From contig JANQRG010000030.1 of NCBI GenBank assembly GCA_028284665.1, forward strand, positions 27,511 through 91,510: a stretch of DNA of 64,000 bases, in the 5' to 3' direction. Positions 24,584-34,030 of this stretch are shown piece by piece (the stretch's first letter is position 1; each line of letters begins with the position of its first letter). The notes under the pieces were generated by a model. The model had not been told where the DNA came from, searched no databases, and was given only the letters and a program-made list of their open reading frames with translations. This stretch comes from Croceivirga sp. (GTDB taxonomy: Bacteria > Bacteroidota > Bacteroidia > Flavobacteriales > Flavobacteriaceae). Position numbers and translations under genes: made by a program.

Positions 24584-24613
24584 GTCCAACACTAAAGCGT
24601 TGTATGGGTTCTT

Positions 24614-26086
24614 TTATCTTGATGTATTCTCTGTAATTTTTAATTGCTCAAATTGGTTTTGCAACTCTTGTTGACTAACAACTTCCCATCCCCCTCCAAG
24701 GGCTTTATAGATCGCAATTAGCGATGTAGCGGCAGCAATCTCGCTAGTTGCTAAGCTATTTTCGGCTACCAAAAGCGTATTGTCTGCACTCAGATAATCA
24801 ATAAAGCTATCCAATCCGGCATTGTAACGTTGTCGCGCAATTGTTGCTGCTTCCGCACTGGCCACTGCGGATTTCCGCAAGGTTTCCCGTCGTTTCAATT
24901 CGTTGGTGTAATTCGTCATTGCCGTACTGATTTCCTCCAGGGCCTCTAAAACTGTTTTTTCGTACTGTTGTAACCTCGCGAGAGCTAAAGCATCGTTCTG
25001 ATGGATCTGTTGTTTTACCCTCCCCAGATTAAAGGCGGCCCAACTAATGGTAGGAATCACCGTCCAGGTAAAAGAATTGTTGTTCCCAAAATTGGAAAAG
25101 TCCACAGCTGAAAATCCTATAGATCCGCCAAACTGAATATTGGGATAGAGTTCTGCCACTGATAGGTTGTATTGGGCAATTTGCTGTTGCAATTGCGCTT
25201 CAGCTTGCCTTACATCGGGACGTCTCCTTAGCAGATCGGTTACGCTACCTATGGTCACAGAATTGGGTAGACCTGGCAGCGGTTTTTTGCTCACGATCCC
25301 TTCTTCCAGGTTTCCGGGAACTTCCCCAATTAAAACACTAAGACTATTTTTTAAGGCTTCCATTCTTGCTTTAAGTGGCGGAATCGTCGCGCGGGTATTT
25401 TCCAACTGGGCCAGCGCTCTGGAAACATCCAGACTATTGCTGGTGCCGGCATTTTTCAGACGAAGGGTTAAATCGTAGGTGGCTTGTTGCCCTTTCAGGT
25501 TCCGCTGCGCAATATCCAATTGATATTGTGCGCCCCGAAAGGCTATGTAATTGCCGGCCACCTCGGCAAAAATCCGGACATACACTCCTTGTAAATCGGC
25601 CAAAGCGGATTGTTGGTTGGCGTATACTCCTTTGATTCGGTTAGACACCCTACCGAATACATCGGTTTCCCAAAACGCATCAAAACTTCCATTGTAGGTA
25701 GTAAATGTTGGATTGGCCCCGGGGACAAAAATGTTTTCCCCTAATCGCGTCCGTGTTACGTTGCCATTGGCGGTTATTGTTGGTAGGCGATCGAACCTGG
25801 TCCCTTTTAGTGCTGCACGGGAAGCGTGGAAATTGGCAACGGCTGCAGTAATATCCAAATTATGTAGTCGTGCTTTTCGGATCAAGGTGTCCAATATGGG
25901 ATCGTTAAATTCAGACCACCATTCGGTAATAATTTCACTTTGGCCCCGGGCAAAAGCGGTATCCTGGGTTATTTCTTCAAGGAAGTTGTCGTTAATCTCG
26001 TTAGTTGAATTCACTTCAAAATCCCTCTTGGTAATTCCACAGGAAACCAGTAACAGGGCGAGTAAGAGTAGTGTTAGATTTTTCAT
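24614..26086 (-). CDS. RND-efflux outer-membrane lipoprotein (NodT/OprM type)
   Basis: The 490-residue protein has a lipobox (LLLVSC, Cys16) and two outer-membrane-efflux repeats, with GSFDAFWETDVFGRVSNRIKG near residue 130, the conserved LRRRPDVRQAEAQL near 285, and NLGRVKQQIHQNDALALARLQQYEKTVLEALEEIS near 350. It forms the trimeric channel of a tripartite pump. It is about 3 kb from the RND permease gene, with bestrophin, SDR and AraC genes between, yet it has the same AraC-type operator and promoter geometry as the adaptor gene at 32452-33678. Confidence 0.92.
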   Translation of the reverse strand: MKNLTLLLLALLLVSCGITKRDFEVNSTNEINDNFLEEITQDTAFARGQSEIITEWWSEFNDPILDTLIRKARLHNLDITAAVANFHASRAALKGTRFDRLPTITANGNVTRTRLGENIFVPGANPTFTTYNGSFDAFWETDVFGRVSNRIKGVYANQQSALADLQGVYVRIFAEVAGNYIAFRGAQYQLDIAQRNLKGQQATYDLTLRLKNAGTSNSLDVSRALAQLENTRATIPPLKARMEALKNSLSVLIGEVPGNLEEGIVSKKPLPGLPNSVTIGSVTDLLRRRPDVRQAEAQLQQQIAQYNLSVAELYPNIQFGGSIGFSAVDFSNFGNNNSFTWTVIPTISWAAFNLGRVKQQIHQNDALALARLQQYEKTVLEALEEISTAMTNYTNELKRRETLRKSAVASAEAATIARQRYNAGLDSFIDYLSADNTLLVAENSLATSEIAAATSLIAIYKALGGGWEVVSQQELQNQFEQLKITENTSR

Positions 26087-26109
26087 GATTTTTATCTTTT
26101 TGTTATGTT

Positions 26110-26171
26110 CAAAGTTCGGTCAGTAAGGGTGTTTCTGTTTAACCAAAAACACCCGTTCTATGACCAAAATC
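26110..26171 (-). promoter_or_regulatory. Promoter with AraC-type direct-repeat operator, site 5 (outer-membrane channel)
   Basis: On the minus strand a GAACTTTG box (26110-26117) is preceded after 23 bp by TTTTTGGTTAAA (26139-26150 region) and 21 bp further by GATTTTGGTCATA (26160-26171 region). The ATG is 23 nt from the box. The sequence is nearly identical to site 6 of the adaptor gene. Confidence 0.8.
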
Positions 26172-26287
26172 TAATATGGTGAGAGCATGTAGCGGTTAAT
26201 TGCATCAAATAACCTTGAATAGCTGAGTTTTCTTTTGAAAACCTTTTATTCATTTTCGGTGCATGCTGAAGATTAATTATGAATTCC

Positions 26288-27241
26288 TTAGAAAACCACT
26301 CCTTTTGAAATTGGGTGCTTTTTAGGAAGGGTGGGTTCTCCCAATTGTTCTTTTAAGTTTCTCTCAATAGTCCAGCTTAAAGCACTCATTGGAGTATCTT
26401 CCATTTTATTCTCAAATGGGTCTTGCGTTCGCTCTCCAATAATATCTAATGCCTTAAACACAAAAGAAATTATTACGGATACCGGTATCATATAAAAACC
26501 TAAATCTTCAACTAGGGCAAAGGGTAATAATGTAGCGTGGATAAAAACAAAGACTCTTGAAAAATAGGAGTAGGGCCTTGGCATTGGGGTATTCTTAATA
26601 CGCTCCGCTTTTCCTTGAATATTGTTGAATTCGACCAATGACAGGTCAAGTTGCATATATCGAAAATCATTAAGCCAACCTTTGTCACTAGCGTATTTTA
26701 AGTCTTCACCCTGTAACTGGATAAGGTAATTTGGGGGATTATCCTTTTTTAAAAATGCTTTAAGCTCTTTTTCATCTATAAGATGTGCTAAATCTCCATA
26801 ATCATTTTTCTCAACAATATGTTCAAATCGATTTTTGTTATAGTCATGATGGTTTCTTAGGAATACTCTTAATGCGTGAACAAAAGCAGCATGCCGGTAA
26901 ACTAGTTTTTTCTGAAATGATTTGACCATAATTTCCTCGTCTTCATCGAAATCAAAAAAAGTGGAGGTTTGACGACCCCAAGCCCTGGAATAGTTAACCA
27001 TCAGTCCCCATATCTTACGAGCCTCCCACCATCTGTCATACGCTTGGTTGTTATTGAAACCTAAAAAAATGGCCAGAGCGGTACTCAAAATCGCTATGGT
27101 GTAAACGGGTAAGTAGATTCTCGATGCATCCAAGTGAATTGAGACAAAATAAACAATAACACTAAGCACAATGTAGTACGCCAGACTCTTCCAAACGTAT
27201 AAAAATGTAAGTTTCGGATTTAAATATTTTCTGACTATCAT
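26288..27241 (-). CDS. Bestrophin-family membrane protein
   Basis: With the start at MIVRKYLNPK (4 bp after the SDR stop) the protein has 317 residues. Features of bacterial bestrophins are a first pair of spans (YVWKSLAYYIVLSVIVYFV), the NNQAYDRWWEARKIWG motif after the second helix, the acidic segment with FDFDEDEE, and PLPFALVEDLGFYMIPVSVIISFVFKALDIIGERTQDPF-like C-terminal helices. Family members are pentameric anion or cation channels. Its cotranscription with an SDR gene and AraC gene inside a split efflux locus is odd; the substrate is unknown. Confidence 0.9.
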   Translation of the reverse strand: MIVRKYLNPKLTFLYVWKSLAYYIVLSVIVYFVSIHLDASRIYLPVYTIAILSTALAIFLGFNNNQAYDRWWEARKIWGLMVNYSRAWGRQTSTFFDFDEDEEIMVKSFQKKLVYRHAAFVHALRVFLRNHHDYNKNRFEHIVEKNDYGDLAHLIDEKELKAFLKKDNPPNYLIQLQGEDLKYASDKGWLNDFRYMQLDLSLVEFNNIQGKAERIKNTPMPRPYSYFSRVFVFIHATLLPFALVEDLGFYMIPVSVIISFVFKALDIIGERTQDPFENKMEDTPMSALSWTIERNLKEQLGEPTLPKKHPISKGVVF

Positions 27242-27245
27242 GATC

Positions 27246-28091
27246 CTAAATTTTTCCAGTTGCCATGGATTGTGTAATAAGTTCAAAGCTTAAGTCCTTT
27301 AGCTTTTCCCGCTCTGATTCGTTGTATGCTTGATCATTAGCCCTTGCAATTCTATGACCATCAAAATATTTTCCGGTAACCTTTTTCAAGCTCTGATGAG
27401 TCACTAATCTTTTGGTAGCTTTTGCCCCATCTTCTATTGAAGCTATTCCATAACCAAAAGTCTCTAAGGTCATTTTGGTAGGCATTAGAGTTGCTGGGTG
27501 CAAGGCGTTTACGGTTATTCCAAAGGAGCATAATTCGTTTGCCAGGTCAAATGAAAACATGATCAAGGCCAGCTTACTTTGACTGTAAGCATTAATACCA
27601 CTATAGCCATTGTCTAACATTACATCCCTAAATGAAATTTTACGTTGTCCTGCGGAAGCCATATTGACTATTCTAACATCATTGGATTTAGTCGCTGACT
27701 TTTTCAATAAAGGAAGTAACGCTCTGGTGAGATGGAACGAGGACAAATAGTTCACTGCAAATCGTAACTCGTAGCCATCTTCACTTAATTGCTTTTCTTC
27801 ATCTCCCGTACCTGCGCCGATGCCGGCATTATTGACCAAAACATCAAGGTGTCCTTCATGGCTTGATATCTCCGAAGACATCTTTCTCACATTTTCCAAG
27901 GATGAGTAGTCTGCCAGATATGGAGTTATTCGCGAAGAGTTGTTAAGGGACATCAGTTGTTTGACCAACTCATTTACTTTGTCTTGATTTCTTCCATGCA
28001 CCAAGAGATGGTGTCCTTCTTTTGCTAAACTGAGGGATAATGCTTTTCCTAATCCATCTGTTGCACCGGTGATTAGAATTGTCTTTGCCAT
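27246..28091 (-). CDS. Short-chain dehydrogenase/reductase
   Basis: The start was set to MAKTILITGATDGLGK, giving 281 residues; the upstream frame has no function. The NAD(P) turn TGATDGLG, NNAGIG (about 92-97), the catalytic Ser in VNMASAG, and YSQSK (Tyr and Lys of the active site) are all present. The length and C-terminal region resemble retinol-dehydrogenase-like SDRs. It precedes the bestrophin gene by 4 bp and follows the AraC gene on the same strand. Confidence 0.88.
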   Translation of the reverse strand: MAKTILITGATDGLGKALSLSLAKEGHHLLVHGRNQDKVNELVKQLMSLNNSSRITPYLADYSSLENVRKMSSEISSHEGHLDVLVNNAGIGAGTGDEEKQLSEDGYELRFAVNYLSSFHLTRALLPLLKKSATKSNDVRIVNMASAGQRKISFRDVMLDNGYSGINAYSQSKLALIMFSFDLANELCSFGITVNALHPATLMPTKMTLETFGYGIASIEDGAKATKRLVTHQSLKKVTGKYFDGHRIARANDQAYNESEREKLKDLSFELITQSMATGKI

Positions 28092-28167
28092 AATGGTATT
28101 TTTTTGATTATGACAAAGTAACCGCATAGAAAGTGCTACTTTATTACACCAATTTCGGGAATGGTAG

Positions 28168-29073
28168 TCAATTTTTAAGATTTATCAGGAATTCACTTGG
28201 AGTGACACCCTTAGAGAACTTTTTGTAGAACTTCGTGAAGTAAGCCGACGAAGAAAAATGAAGTGAGACTGCAATTTCCTTTATACTTAAATTGGTATAC
28301 CGCAAAAGATAATTAGCTTCGAGAAATGTCCTTTTGTTAATCCAATAGATCGGACTGGCACCTGTATTTTCCTTTATTATTTCAGACAAATATTGAGGGG
28401 TAATAAATAGTTGTTGTGCATAAAAGGATACATTCCGCGTCTCCTTGAAATGCTTATCGACCATTTTTTTAAACCGTTCTACTAGCAAAATATGGTTGGT
28501 TGTTTGATTTTTGTTTGGAGGGGTTACAACGTTGCTATTGGAAAATCTTTTCGAAAGCAAATGGATATTGTGCAAATGCGTCCAGATGAATTCATAAGAG
28601 TCCATCGAAGACTTCTTTTGTTCACTCGCTATTGCTATGAAGCTTTTCTCTACTTCATCAAAAGTTTCCTCATCCAGTTGAAAAAGAGGCCTGCCATCAA
28701 ACCTATAGAAATCAAGGGTATCCAACCATTTCTGGTCTGCAAAGTATTTAAGGTAGAACTCCTTTTTAAAGCAGATGTAAAAACCATCTATATCCTCGGA
28801 CAAATCGGACAAGTTATGCAATACTCCAGGCGCCAAAAAATGGATAGTCTTCGGTATAATCTGATAAGATAGGAGTCCTATGTCCTTGTTGGCATTTCCG
28901 TTTCTATTAATGGCAACAACGTAAAAGTCCATTCTATTGGGCTCAAACTCCACGACTAGTCCTTGGTTTTGGTAAATCTCAATCCCGTGTTTTTCAAAAT
29001 AAATGCCGGAATCCAATTCATAGCGATGCACATTTGAGGCTTCGGAATTAGTGTAGAATGGGATGTTGGACAT
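28168..29073 (-). CDS. AraC-family transcriptional regulator
   Basis: A 301-residue regulator: sensor half to about residue 175, then YAQQLFITPQYLSEIIKENTG and IAVSLHFSSSAYFTKFYKKFSKGVTP as the two HTHs. The second recognition segment (SSAYFTKF) differs from that of the QEPTHFTRF pair. It lies between the SDR gene and the RND permease gene. A weak operator-like sequence upstream of the SDR gene could be its target. Confidence 0.9.
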   Translation of the reverse strand: MSNIPFYTNSEASNVHRYELDSGIYFEKHGIEIYQNQGLVVEFEPNRMDFYVVAINRNGNANKDIGLLSYQIIPKTIHFLAPGVLHNLSDLSEDIDGFYICFKKEFYLKYFADQKWLDTLDFYRFDGRPLFQLDEETFDEVEKSFIAIASEQKKSSMDSYEFIWTHLHNIHLLSKRFSNSNVVTPPNKNQTTNHILLVERFKKMVDKHFKETRNVSFYAQQLFITPQYLSEIIKENTGASPIYWINKRTFLEANYLLRYTNLSIKEIAVSLHFSSSAYFTKFYKKFSKGVTPSEFLINLKN

Positions 29074-29102
29074 TGTCTGAAGAAAAGCTTTAAAATAAGA
29101 AA

Positions 29103-29135
29103 AATGTGGTACCCAAATTCAATGAGTACCACATT
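29103..29135. terminator. Hairpin after the RND permease gene
   Basis: A perfect 10-bp stem AATGTGGTAC / GTACCACATT with a 13-nt loop. It lies between the permease stop at 29156 and the AraC start at 29073, and marks the probable end of the adaptor-permease unit. Confidence 0.65.
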
Positions 29136-29155
29136 AGTTCAATTGAAATCTCTAT

Positions 29156-32100
29156 TTAAATTAACTGTGCTTTTTTGTTGATTCGTTGGATCGTGCTTGG
29201 AGATTTGTCTTTAGATTTTTTTGTGGTCAGTTTTCTGCCCAGATAGTAAAATACCGGGGTAAGAAATATGCCAAACAAGGTTACGCCTAGCATACCACTG
29301 AAAACAGCAATCCCTAAAGCGTTTCTGAGTTCAGCCCCTGCACCTGTGGCGATGACCAAAGGCACTACCCCTAGGATAAAGGCCATTGCGGTCATTAAGA
29401 TGGGGCGCAACCGTAGCCGTGATGCTTCGATAACGGCTGACCTCAATTCTGTTCCCTGATCTTCGAGCTGCTTGGCAAACTCAACGATCAGAATAGCATT
29501 CTTACTTGCCAACCCTACCAGAACTACCAGGCCAATTTGTACCATGATGTTGTTGTCCAAACCGGCAAGGTCTATCCCGATCATTGCAGATAGCAGTACC
29601 ATTGGAACTATAAAGATCACTGCAAGTGGGAGTACCAGGCTTTCAAATTGTGCAGCTAAGAGCAGGAATACAAAGACGACGGCTAATAAAAAGGCGATTC
29701 CCGCGGTGTTCCCTGTTTGTTTTTGTTGATAGGCCATTTCGGTCCATTCAAAAGAAATGCCCTGAGGCAAGATCTCTGCGGCGAGTGTTTCCATCCGATC
29801 CAGCGCTTGTCCTGTACTGTAACCGGGAGCAATATCTCCAACCAGGGATGCTGATGGGTACAAGTTGAACCGTGGTATCCTATTGGGGCCGGCAATATCT
29901 TTTTGCGTACTGATGGTGCCCAGCGGAACCATATTCCCATTTTGGTTGCGCACCTTGATGCGTGAAATATCATCAGGAGTTAATCGGTTAGGGGCATCAG
30001 CCTGAGCAGTAACTTGATAGGTTCTTCCAAGATAGTTGAATTCATTCACAAAGGCTGAACCCAAATACACTTCCAGGGATTGGAATACTTCGGCCACATT
30101 GATGCCCAATTGCTCGGCTTTCACCCGGTCAATATCCAAATACAATTGAGGAGTTTGGTTGTTGAAGAAGGTAAATACGCTATTCAAAACAGGGTCTGCG
30201 TTAGCAGCGGCAGCCAGTTGATACGTAGCATTCAACAGCGCTTCAGAACCAAGGTTCGCACGGTCCTGTACCATCATCCGAAAACCACCGGCGTTTCCGA
30301 TACCACGAACCGATGGAGGTGGGATCACTACAACGAAGGCGTCATCCACTTCCGCCATTTTTCCACGTAATGTTCCCAAAAGCGCTTCATAGCCAATTCC
30401 CTTTTCGGCGCGGACATCAAAGTCTTCCAGGGTAACAAAGATAGCGGCAGCATTAGAGGCGTTGGTGAACGAGGCACCGTCAAATCCAGTAAAGGAAACT
30501 GTATTGGCCACGCCATCTACTTCTAACAAGGTATCAATAGCGTCCTGTACCACTTGATCCGTCCTGCTTAACGAAGCACCGGGAGGTAATTGGATGGCAG
30601 CAATAAAATATTGTTGATCCATAGCGGGAACAAAACCACTAGGCACCCGGTTAAACTCAAACCCGGTTAGGGCAATCAATCCTCCATAAACCACCATCAC
30701 CATGGTACTTGTCCTTACCAATTTGCGAACACTATTCCCGTAACGAACGGACAGAGTTTCCATAAAGCTGTTGAAACCATCCCCGATGAATTTCAAAGGG
30801 CGTAGGAGTAGTGGAGTTTTCTTTTTGGTGTCATGTTCCTCATGGCGCATTAGCAAGGCGGCCATTGCAGGGCTCAAGGTGAGTGATACAAAAACGGAGA
30901 TAGCCGTAGCTACGGCTATGGTTAATCCGAATTGCTTATAAAACTGTCCGGAGATCCCTTCCAGGAAAGTTGTGGGGATGAATACTGCGATAAGTACTAA
31001 TCCGATAGCTACTAATGCGCCTCCTACTTCATCCATGGTTTTACGGGCCGCTTCTTTTGGCGAAAGCCCCTTGGCCAGGTACCGCTCCATATTTTCTACT
31101 ACTACTATGGCATCGTCTACTACAATTCCTATAGCCAATACCAGACCGAACAGGGTTAAATTATTCAAGGAGAATCCTAATCCTTGCATCACTGCGAAGG
31201 TTCCGATCAGGGAAACCGGAATGGCTAAGATGGGGATGATAGCGGCTCTCCAGGACTGTAAAAACAGTAGGATGACCACTACCACTAAAAAAATCGCTTC
31301 AAAAATCGTATGATATACTTCATCCACTGATTTTTGAACAAACTCCGTAGGATTGTACGCAATTTTATATTCCAGGTCTTCCGGAAAATCTTTTGCTAGT
31401 TCTGCAACTTTTTCCTGAATGGCGGCTGCAGTTTCCAAGGCGTTACCCCCAGGTTGCTGGTAAATGGGCATGGCAATAGCGGGGTCTTTTCCCAAATAGC
31501 CTTTAGTAGCATAGTTTTGAGCACCCAATTCAACACGTCCTACATCTTTCAATTGTACAATACGGCCATTGTCTCCGGCTTTGATAATGATATTTTCGAA
31601 TTCTTCTTCTGTGATCAGTTTTCCTTGCGTCTGAACATTGATCTCAAAAGCGGATTGCTTACCGGAGGGTAGGGTGTTTAGCGTACCACTCGCGATTTGA
31701 ACATTCTGGGCTCTCAGTGCTGCAACCACTTCACCTGCGGTCATATCCAGGTTAGCGATGCGGTCGGGGTCCAACCAGATACGCATGGCATATTCTGCAG
31801 CACCAAAGATTTGAATATCGCCAACACCTTTTATACGAGCGATCTGATCGATCATTTGTAAGGTAGCGTAATTACCGATATAAGTTTGGTCATAGGTTTT
31901 ATTCGGAGAATACATATTGACGACCAGCAAAATATCCGGAGATACCTTGTTGGTGGTTATCCCTAGCCGACGTACTGATTCCGGTAATCGGGGTTCCGCT
32001 ACGGCCACCCGGTTTTGAACCTGTACCTGGGCACGATCCAGATCCGTTCCCAATTCAAAGGCCACCTGAATAGTGACTACCCCATCGGCTGAAGATTGAG

Positions 32101-32344
32101 AGGTCATGTAGATCATCCCTTCCACGCCGTTAATTTCCTGCTCCAATGGAGTTGCCACGGTTTCTGAAAGGGTTTGGGCGTTAGCCCCTGGATAGGCGGC
32201 CACTACCTGTACGGTAGGAGGGGCTACATCAGGGAATTGTGAAACGGGAAGCGATACGTAGGCCAGGCCTCCCACAATTACGATCAGGATACTAAGTACC
32301 GCTGCAAAAATGGGTCGTTTTATAAAAATGTGACTGAATTTCAT
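29156..32344 (-). CDS. RND multidrug efflux permease (HAE-1 family)
   Basis: A 1062-residue inner-membrane transporter of normal HAE-1 length. The N-terminus MKFSHIFIKRPIFAAVLSIL, the TM4 proton-relay pair in AIGIVVDDAIVVVEN, and the TM10 lysine in VGLASKNAILIVEFAK are as in AcrB/MexB. Two large periplasmic loops and a basic C-terminal tail follow the family pattern. It is cotranscribed with the adaptor gene 107 bp upstream. Confidence 0.95.
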   Translation of the reverse strand: MKFSHIFIKRPIFAAVLSILIVIVGGLAYVSLPVSQFPDVAPPTVQVVAAYPGANAQTLSETVATPLEQEINGVEGMIYMTSQSSADGVVTIQVAFELGTDLDRAQVQVQNRVAVAEPRLPESVRRLGITTNKVSPDILLVVNMYSPNKTYDQTYIGNYATLQMIDQIARIKGVGDIQIFGAAEYAMRIWLDPDRIANLDMTAGEVVAALRAQNVQIASGTLNTLPSGKQSAFEINVQTQGKLITEEEFENIIIKAGDNGRIVQLKDVGRVELGAQNYATKGYLGKDPAIAMPIYQQPGGNALETAAAIQEKVAELAKDFPEDLEYKIAYNPTEFVQKSVDEVYHTIFEAIFLVVVVILLFLQSWRAAIIPILAIPVSLIGTFAVMQGLGFSLNNLTLFGLVLAIGIVVDDAIVVVENMERYLAKGLSPKEAARKTMDEVGGALVAIGLVLIAVFIPTTFLEGISGQFYKQFGLTIAVATAISVFVSLTLSPAMAALLMRHEEHDTKKKTPLLLRPLKFIGDGFNSFMETLSVRYGNSVRKLVRTSTMVMVVYGGLIALTGFEFNRVPSGFVPAMDQQYFIAAIQLPPGASLSRTDQVVQDAIDTLLEVDGVANTVSFTGFDGASFTNASNAAAIFVTLEDFDVRAEKGIGYEALLGTLRGKMAEVDDAFVVVIPPPSVRGIGNAGGFRMMVQDRANLGSEALLNATYQLAAAANADPVLNSVFTFFNNQTPQLYLDIDRVKAEQLGINVAEVFQSLEVYLGSAFVNEFNYLGRTYQVTAQADAPNRLTPDDISRIKVRNQNGNMVPLGTISTQKDIAGPNRIPRFNLYPSASLVGDIAPGYSTGQALDRMETLAAEILPQGISFEWTEMAYQQKQTGNTAGIAFLLAVVFVFLLLAAQFESLVLPLAVIFIVPMVLLSAMIGIDLAGLDNNIMVQIGLVVLVGLASKNAILIVEFAKQLEDQGTELRSAVIEASRLRLRPILMTAMAFILGVVPLVIATGAGAELRNALGIAVFSGMLGVTLFGIFLTPVFYYLGRKLTTKKSKDKSPSTIQRINKKAQLI

Positions 32345-32451
32345 GATTTCTAGCTTTTAGTGTTGAACAGAGGGCTCCCTGTCGCTCACGTTGTATCACT
32401 TTAAATGACACTGCAAGCGCTGTGGAATACCCGTATGTTATTTGATTTTCC

Positions 32452-33678
32452 TTACTCGGCGGTTGCCAGGGCTAAGGAGGTTTTGTTTTCGTCCAGCGAT
32501 TTTTCGGTAGGCTGTACGGCTATCCCCGGACGTATCTTTTGAATGTTATTGAGGATCAGCTTATCTTCAGGGTCCAATCCTCCTCGCACAATTCGCAATC
32601 CATTGGTGTGCAAAGGGCCTAATTCGATATTCTTGGTAAGTACCGTGTTGTCTTCCCCCAAAACATAAACAAATCGAACGGATTGATTGGTTCCGATGAT
32701 CTCATCAGGGATCATGATGGCTTCGTGCGCGGCACTTCCCAACAATCTTGCTTTTCCGAACATACCGGGTTCGATAAGACCATCTTTATTCTCCAAAGTA
32801 GCTCTTCCCTCAATGGTCCCGGTGCTTCTGTCAATTTCATTGTCTACAAAATCCATGACACCTTCGTGCATGTATTCTGCTTCATCTTGTAGTTTTAGGA
32901 ATACGGGGTTGGCAGTTGATCGGGAGGAACCACGTTCTCCGGTTCTTGCAAGGCGGGAATACTTTAAGAAATCCGCCTCACTGCCTCTAAAATAAAAGTG
33001 GATAGGACTGGTAGCCACAATTGTAGTTAGGAGTGTAGAATTAGAAGCTCCACCATCGATGAGGTTTCCCTGGTTGACCCTATCACGGCTTACTCTTCCG
33101 GAAATCGGGGCTTTCACCTTAGTAAACTCCAAGTTCAATTTGGCGTTGTCCACAGTGGCCTGTGCTAGTTGTAAACTTGCTTTGGCACCGGCTAATGTCT
33201 GTTGGCGGCTGTCAAATTCTTCTATAGATACCGCTCCGGTTTCTCTCAGGTTCTGAACACGGTCAAAATTATCCTGGGCTTGTGTGAGCATGGCCAGGGC
33301 TTGTCCGTAGGCGGCTCTAGCCTGGTTTAAAGCAATAGTATAAGGACGTCTGTCAATAACAAAGAGTATATCTCCCTTCTTGACTTCCTGTCCATCTTTA
33401 AAGTTCACACTTTCTACATAACCACTTACCCGGGCACGAACCTCAACCCGGTTGCTGGCTTCAAAACGACCGGTATACTCGTCCCATTCGGTAATGGTTT
33501 CATAGGTTGGCGTAGCCACTTCCACAGCTAATCCCTGAGGAGCCTGTTGTACAATTTCTTTTTCTTCTTTCTTTTCAAAGGCTGAAAAGAGTAGTAATGC
33601 CATTACGGCAAGCATCATTGCAAAGATCACGTAAACCTTAGCGTGAAATTTTACTGTTTTTAAATTGATTGTTTTCAT
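32452..33678 (-). CDS. RND efflux periplasmic adaptor (membrane fusion protein)
   Basis: A 408-residue adaptor anchored by an N-terminal membrane span (about 14-32) rather than a lipid, since no lipobox cysteine is present. The lipoyl half is VEVRARVSGYVESVNFKDGQEVKKGDILFVID (about 76-107). A coiled-coil hairpin follows with ALAMLTQAQDNFDRVQNL, then ISGRVSRDRVNQGNLIDGG and the beta-barrel and membrane-proximal domains. It is first in the pump unit and has the AraC-type promoter at 33723-33783. Confidence 0.93.
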   Translation of the reverse strand: MKTINLKTVKFHAKVYVIFAMMLAVMALLLFSAFEKKEEKEIVQQAPQGLAVEVATPTYETITEWDEYTGRFEASNRVEVRARVSGYVESVNFKDGQEVKKGDILFVIDRRPYTIALNQARAAYGQALAMLTQAQDNFDRVQNLRETGAVSIEEFDSRQQTLAGAKASLQLAQATVDNAKLNLEFTKVKAPISGRVSRDRVNQGNLIDGGASNSTLLTTIVATSPIHFYFRGSEADFLKYSRLARTGERGSSRSTANPVFLKLQDEAEYMHEGVMDFVDNEIDRSTGTIEGRATLENKDGLIEPGMFGKARLLGSAAHEAIMIPDEIIGTNQSVRFVYVLGEDNTVLTKNIELGPLHTNGLRIVRGGLDPEDKLILNNIQKIRPGIAVQPTEKSLDENKTSLALATAE

Positions 33679-33722
33679 CGTTCCGTATTTTGATTTCTTG
33701 TTTGTATTTAAATTTTACAGTA

Positions 33723-33783
33723 CAAATGTATTTTGGGAACGAACCTCAGGGTTAACCAAAATCACAGTGGAAATGACCAAAAT
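33723..33783 (-). promoter_or_regulatory. Promoter with AraC-type direct-repeat operator, site 6 (adaptor-permease)
   Basis: On the minus strand a TACATTTG box (33723-33730) is preceded after 23 bp by ATTTTGGTTAACC (33751-33761 region) and 21 bp further by AATTTTGGTCATTT (33772-33783 region). This is the best match to the consensus. The 352-bp gap from 33679 to 34030 holds no gene; beyond this promoter I see nothing in it. Confidence 0.82.
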
Positions 33784-34030
33784 TTAAGATTAGCAGGAAT
33801 CAACACGGAAATGCACCTTGTTTTCCTTAAAAAATGGTCTTTTGCTATCGCTTCGTATTCTTGTGTAATTGCCTTTTATAGCGAAGGGTATAGGTCATTT
33901 AGGCAACGGGTGTTATCGTTTAAGGGGTAGATTGAGGTAGCTACTGTTTAGAATCCCGAAAATGTGAAGAAATTGTCTTTACCCAAAGAAAGGACCGGTT
34001 TTAGAACAAATTCGTTGTTTAAACCAAACC

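Noticed and set aside
28114..28175. An operator-like CACC and GTCA pair near a TTACTTTG box upstream of the SDR gene.
   Set aside because: The gap to the box differs by 2 bp from the set and the second half-site is weak. It may belong to the nearby AraC regulator but is not counted.
33733..33930. A 65-codon plus-strand frame in the gap after the adaptor gene.
   Set aside because: It overlaps the operator of the efflux pump and has no family pattern.
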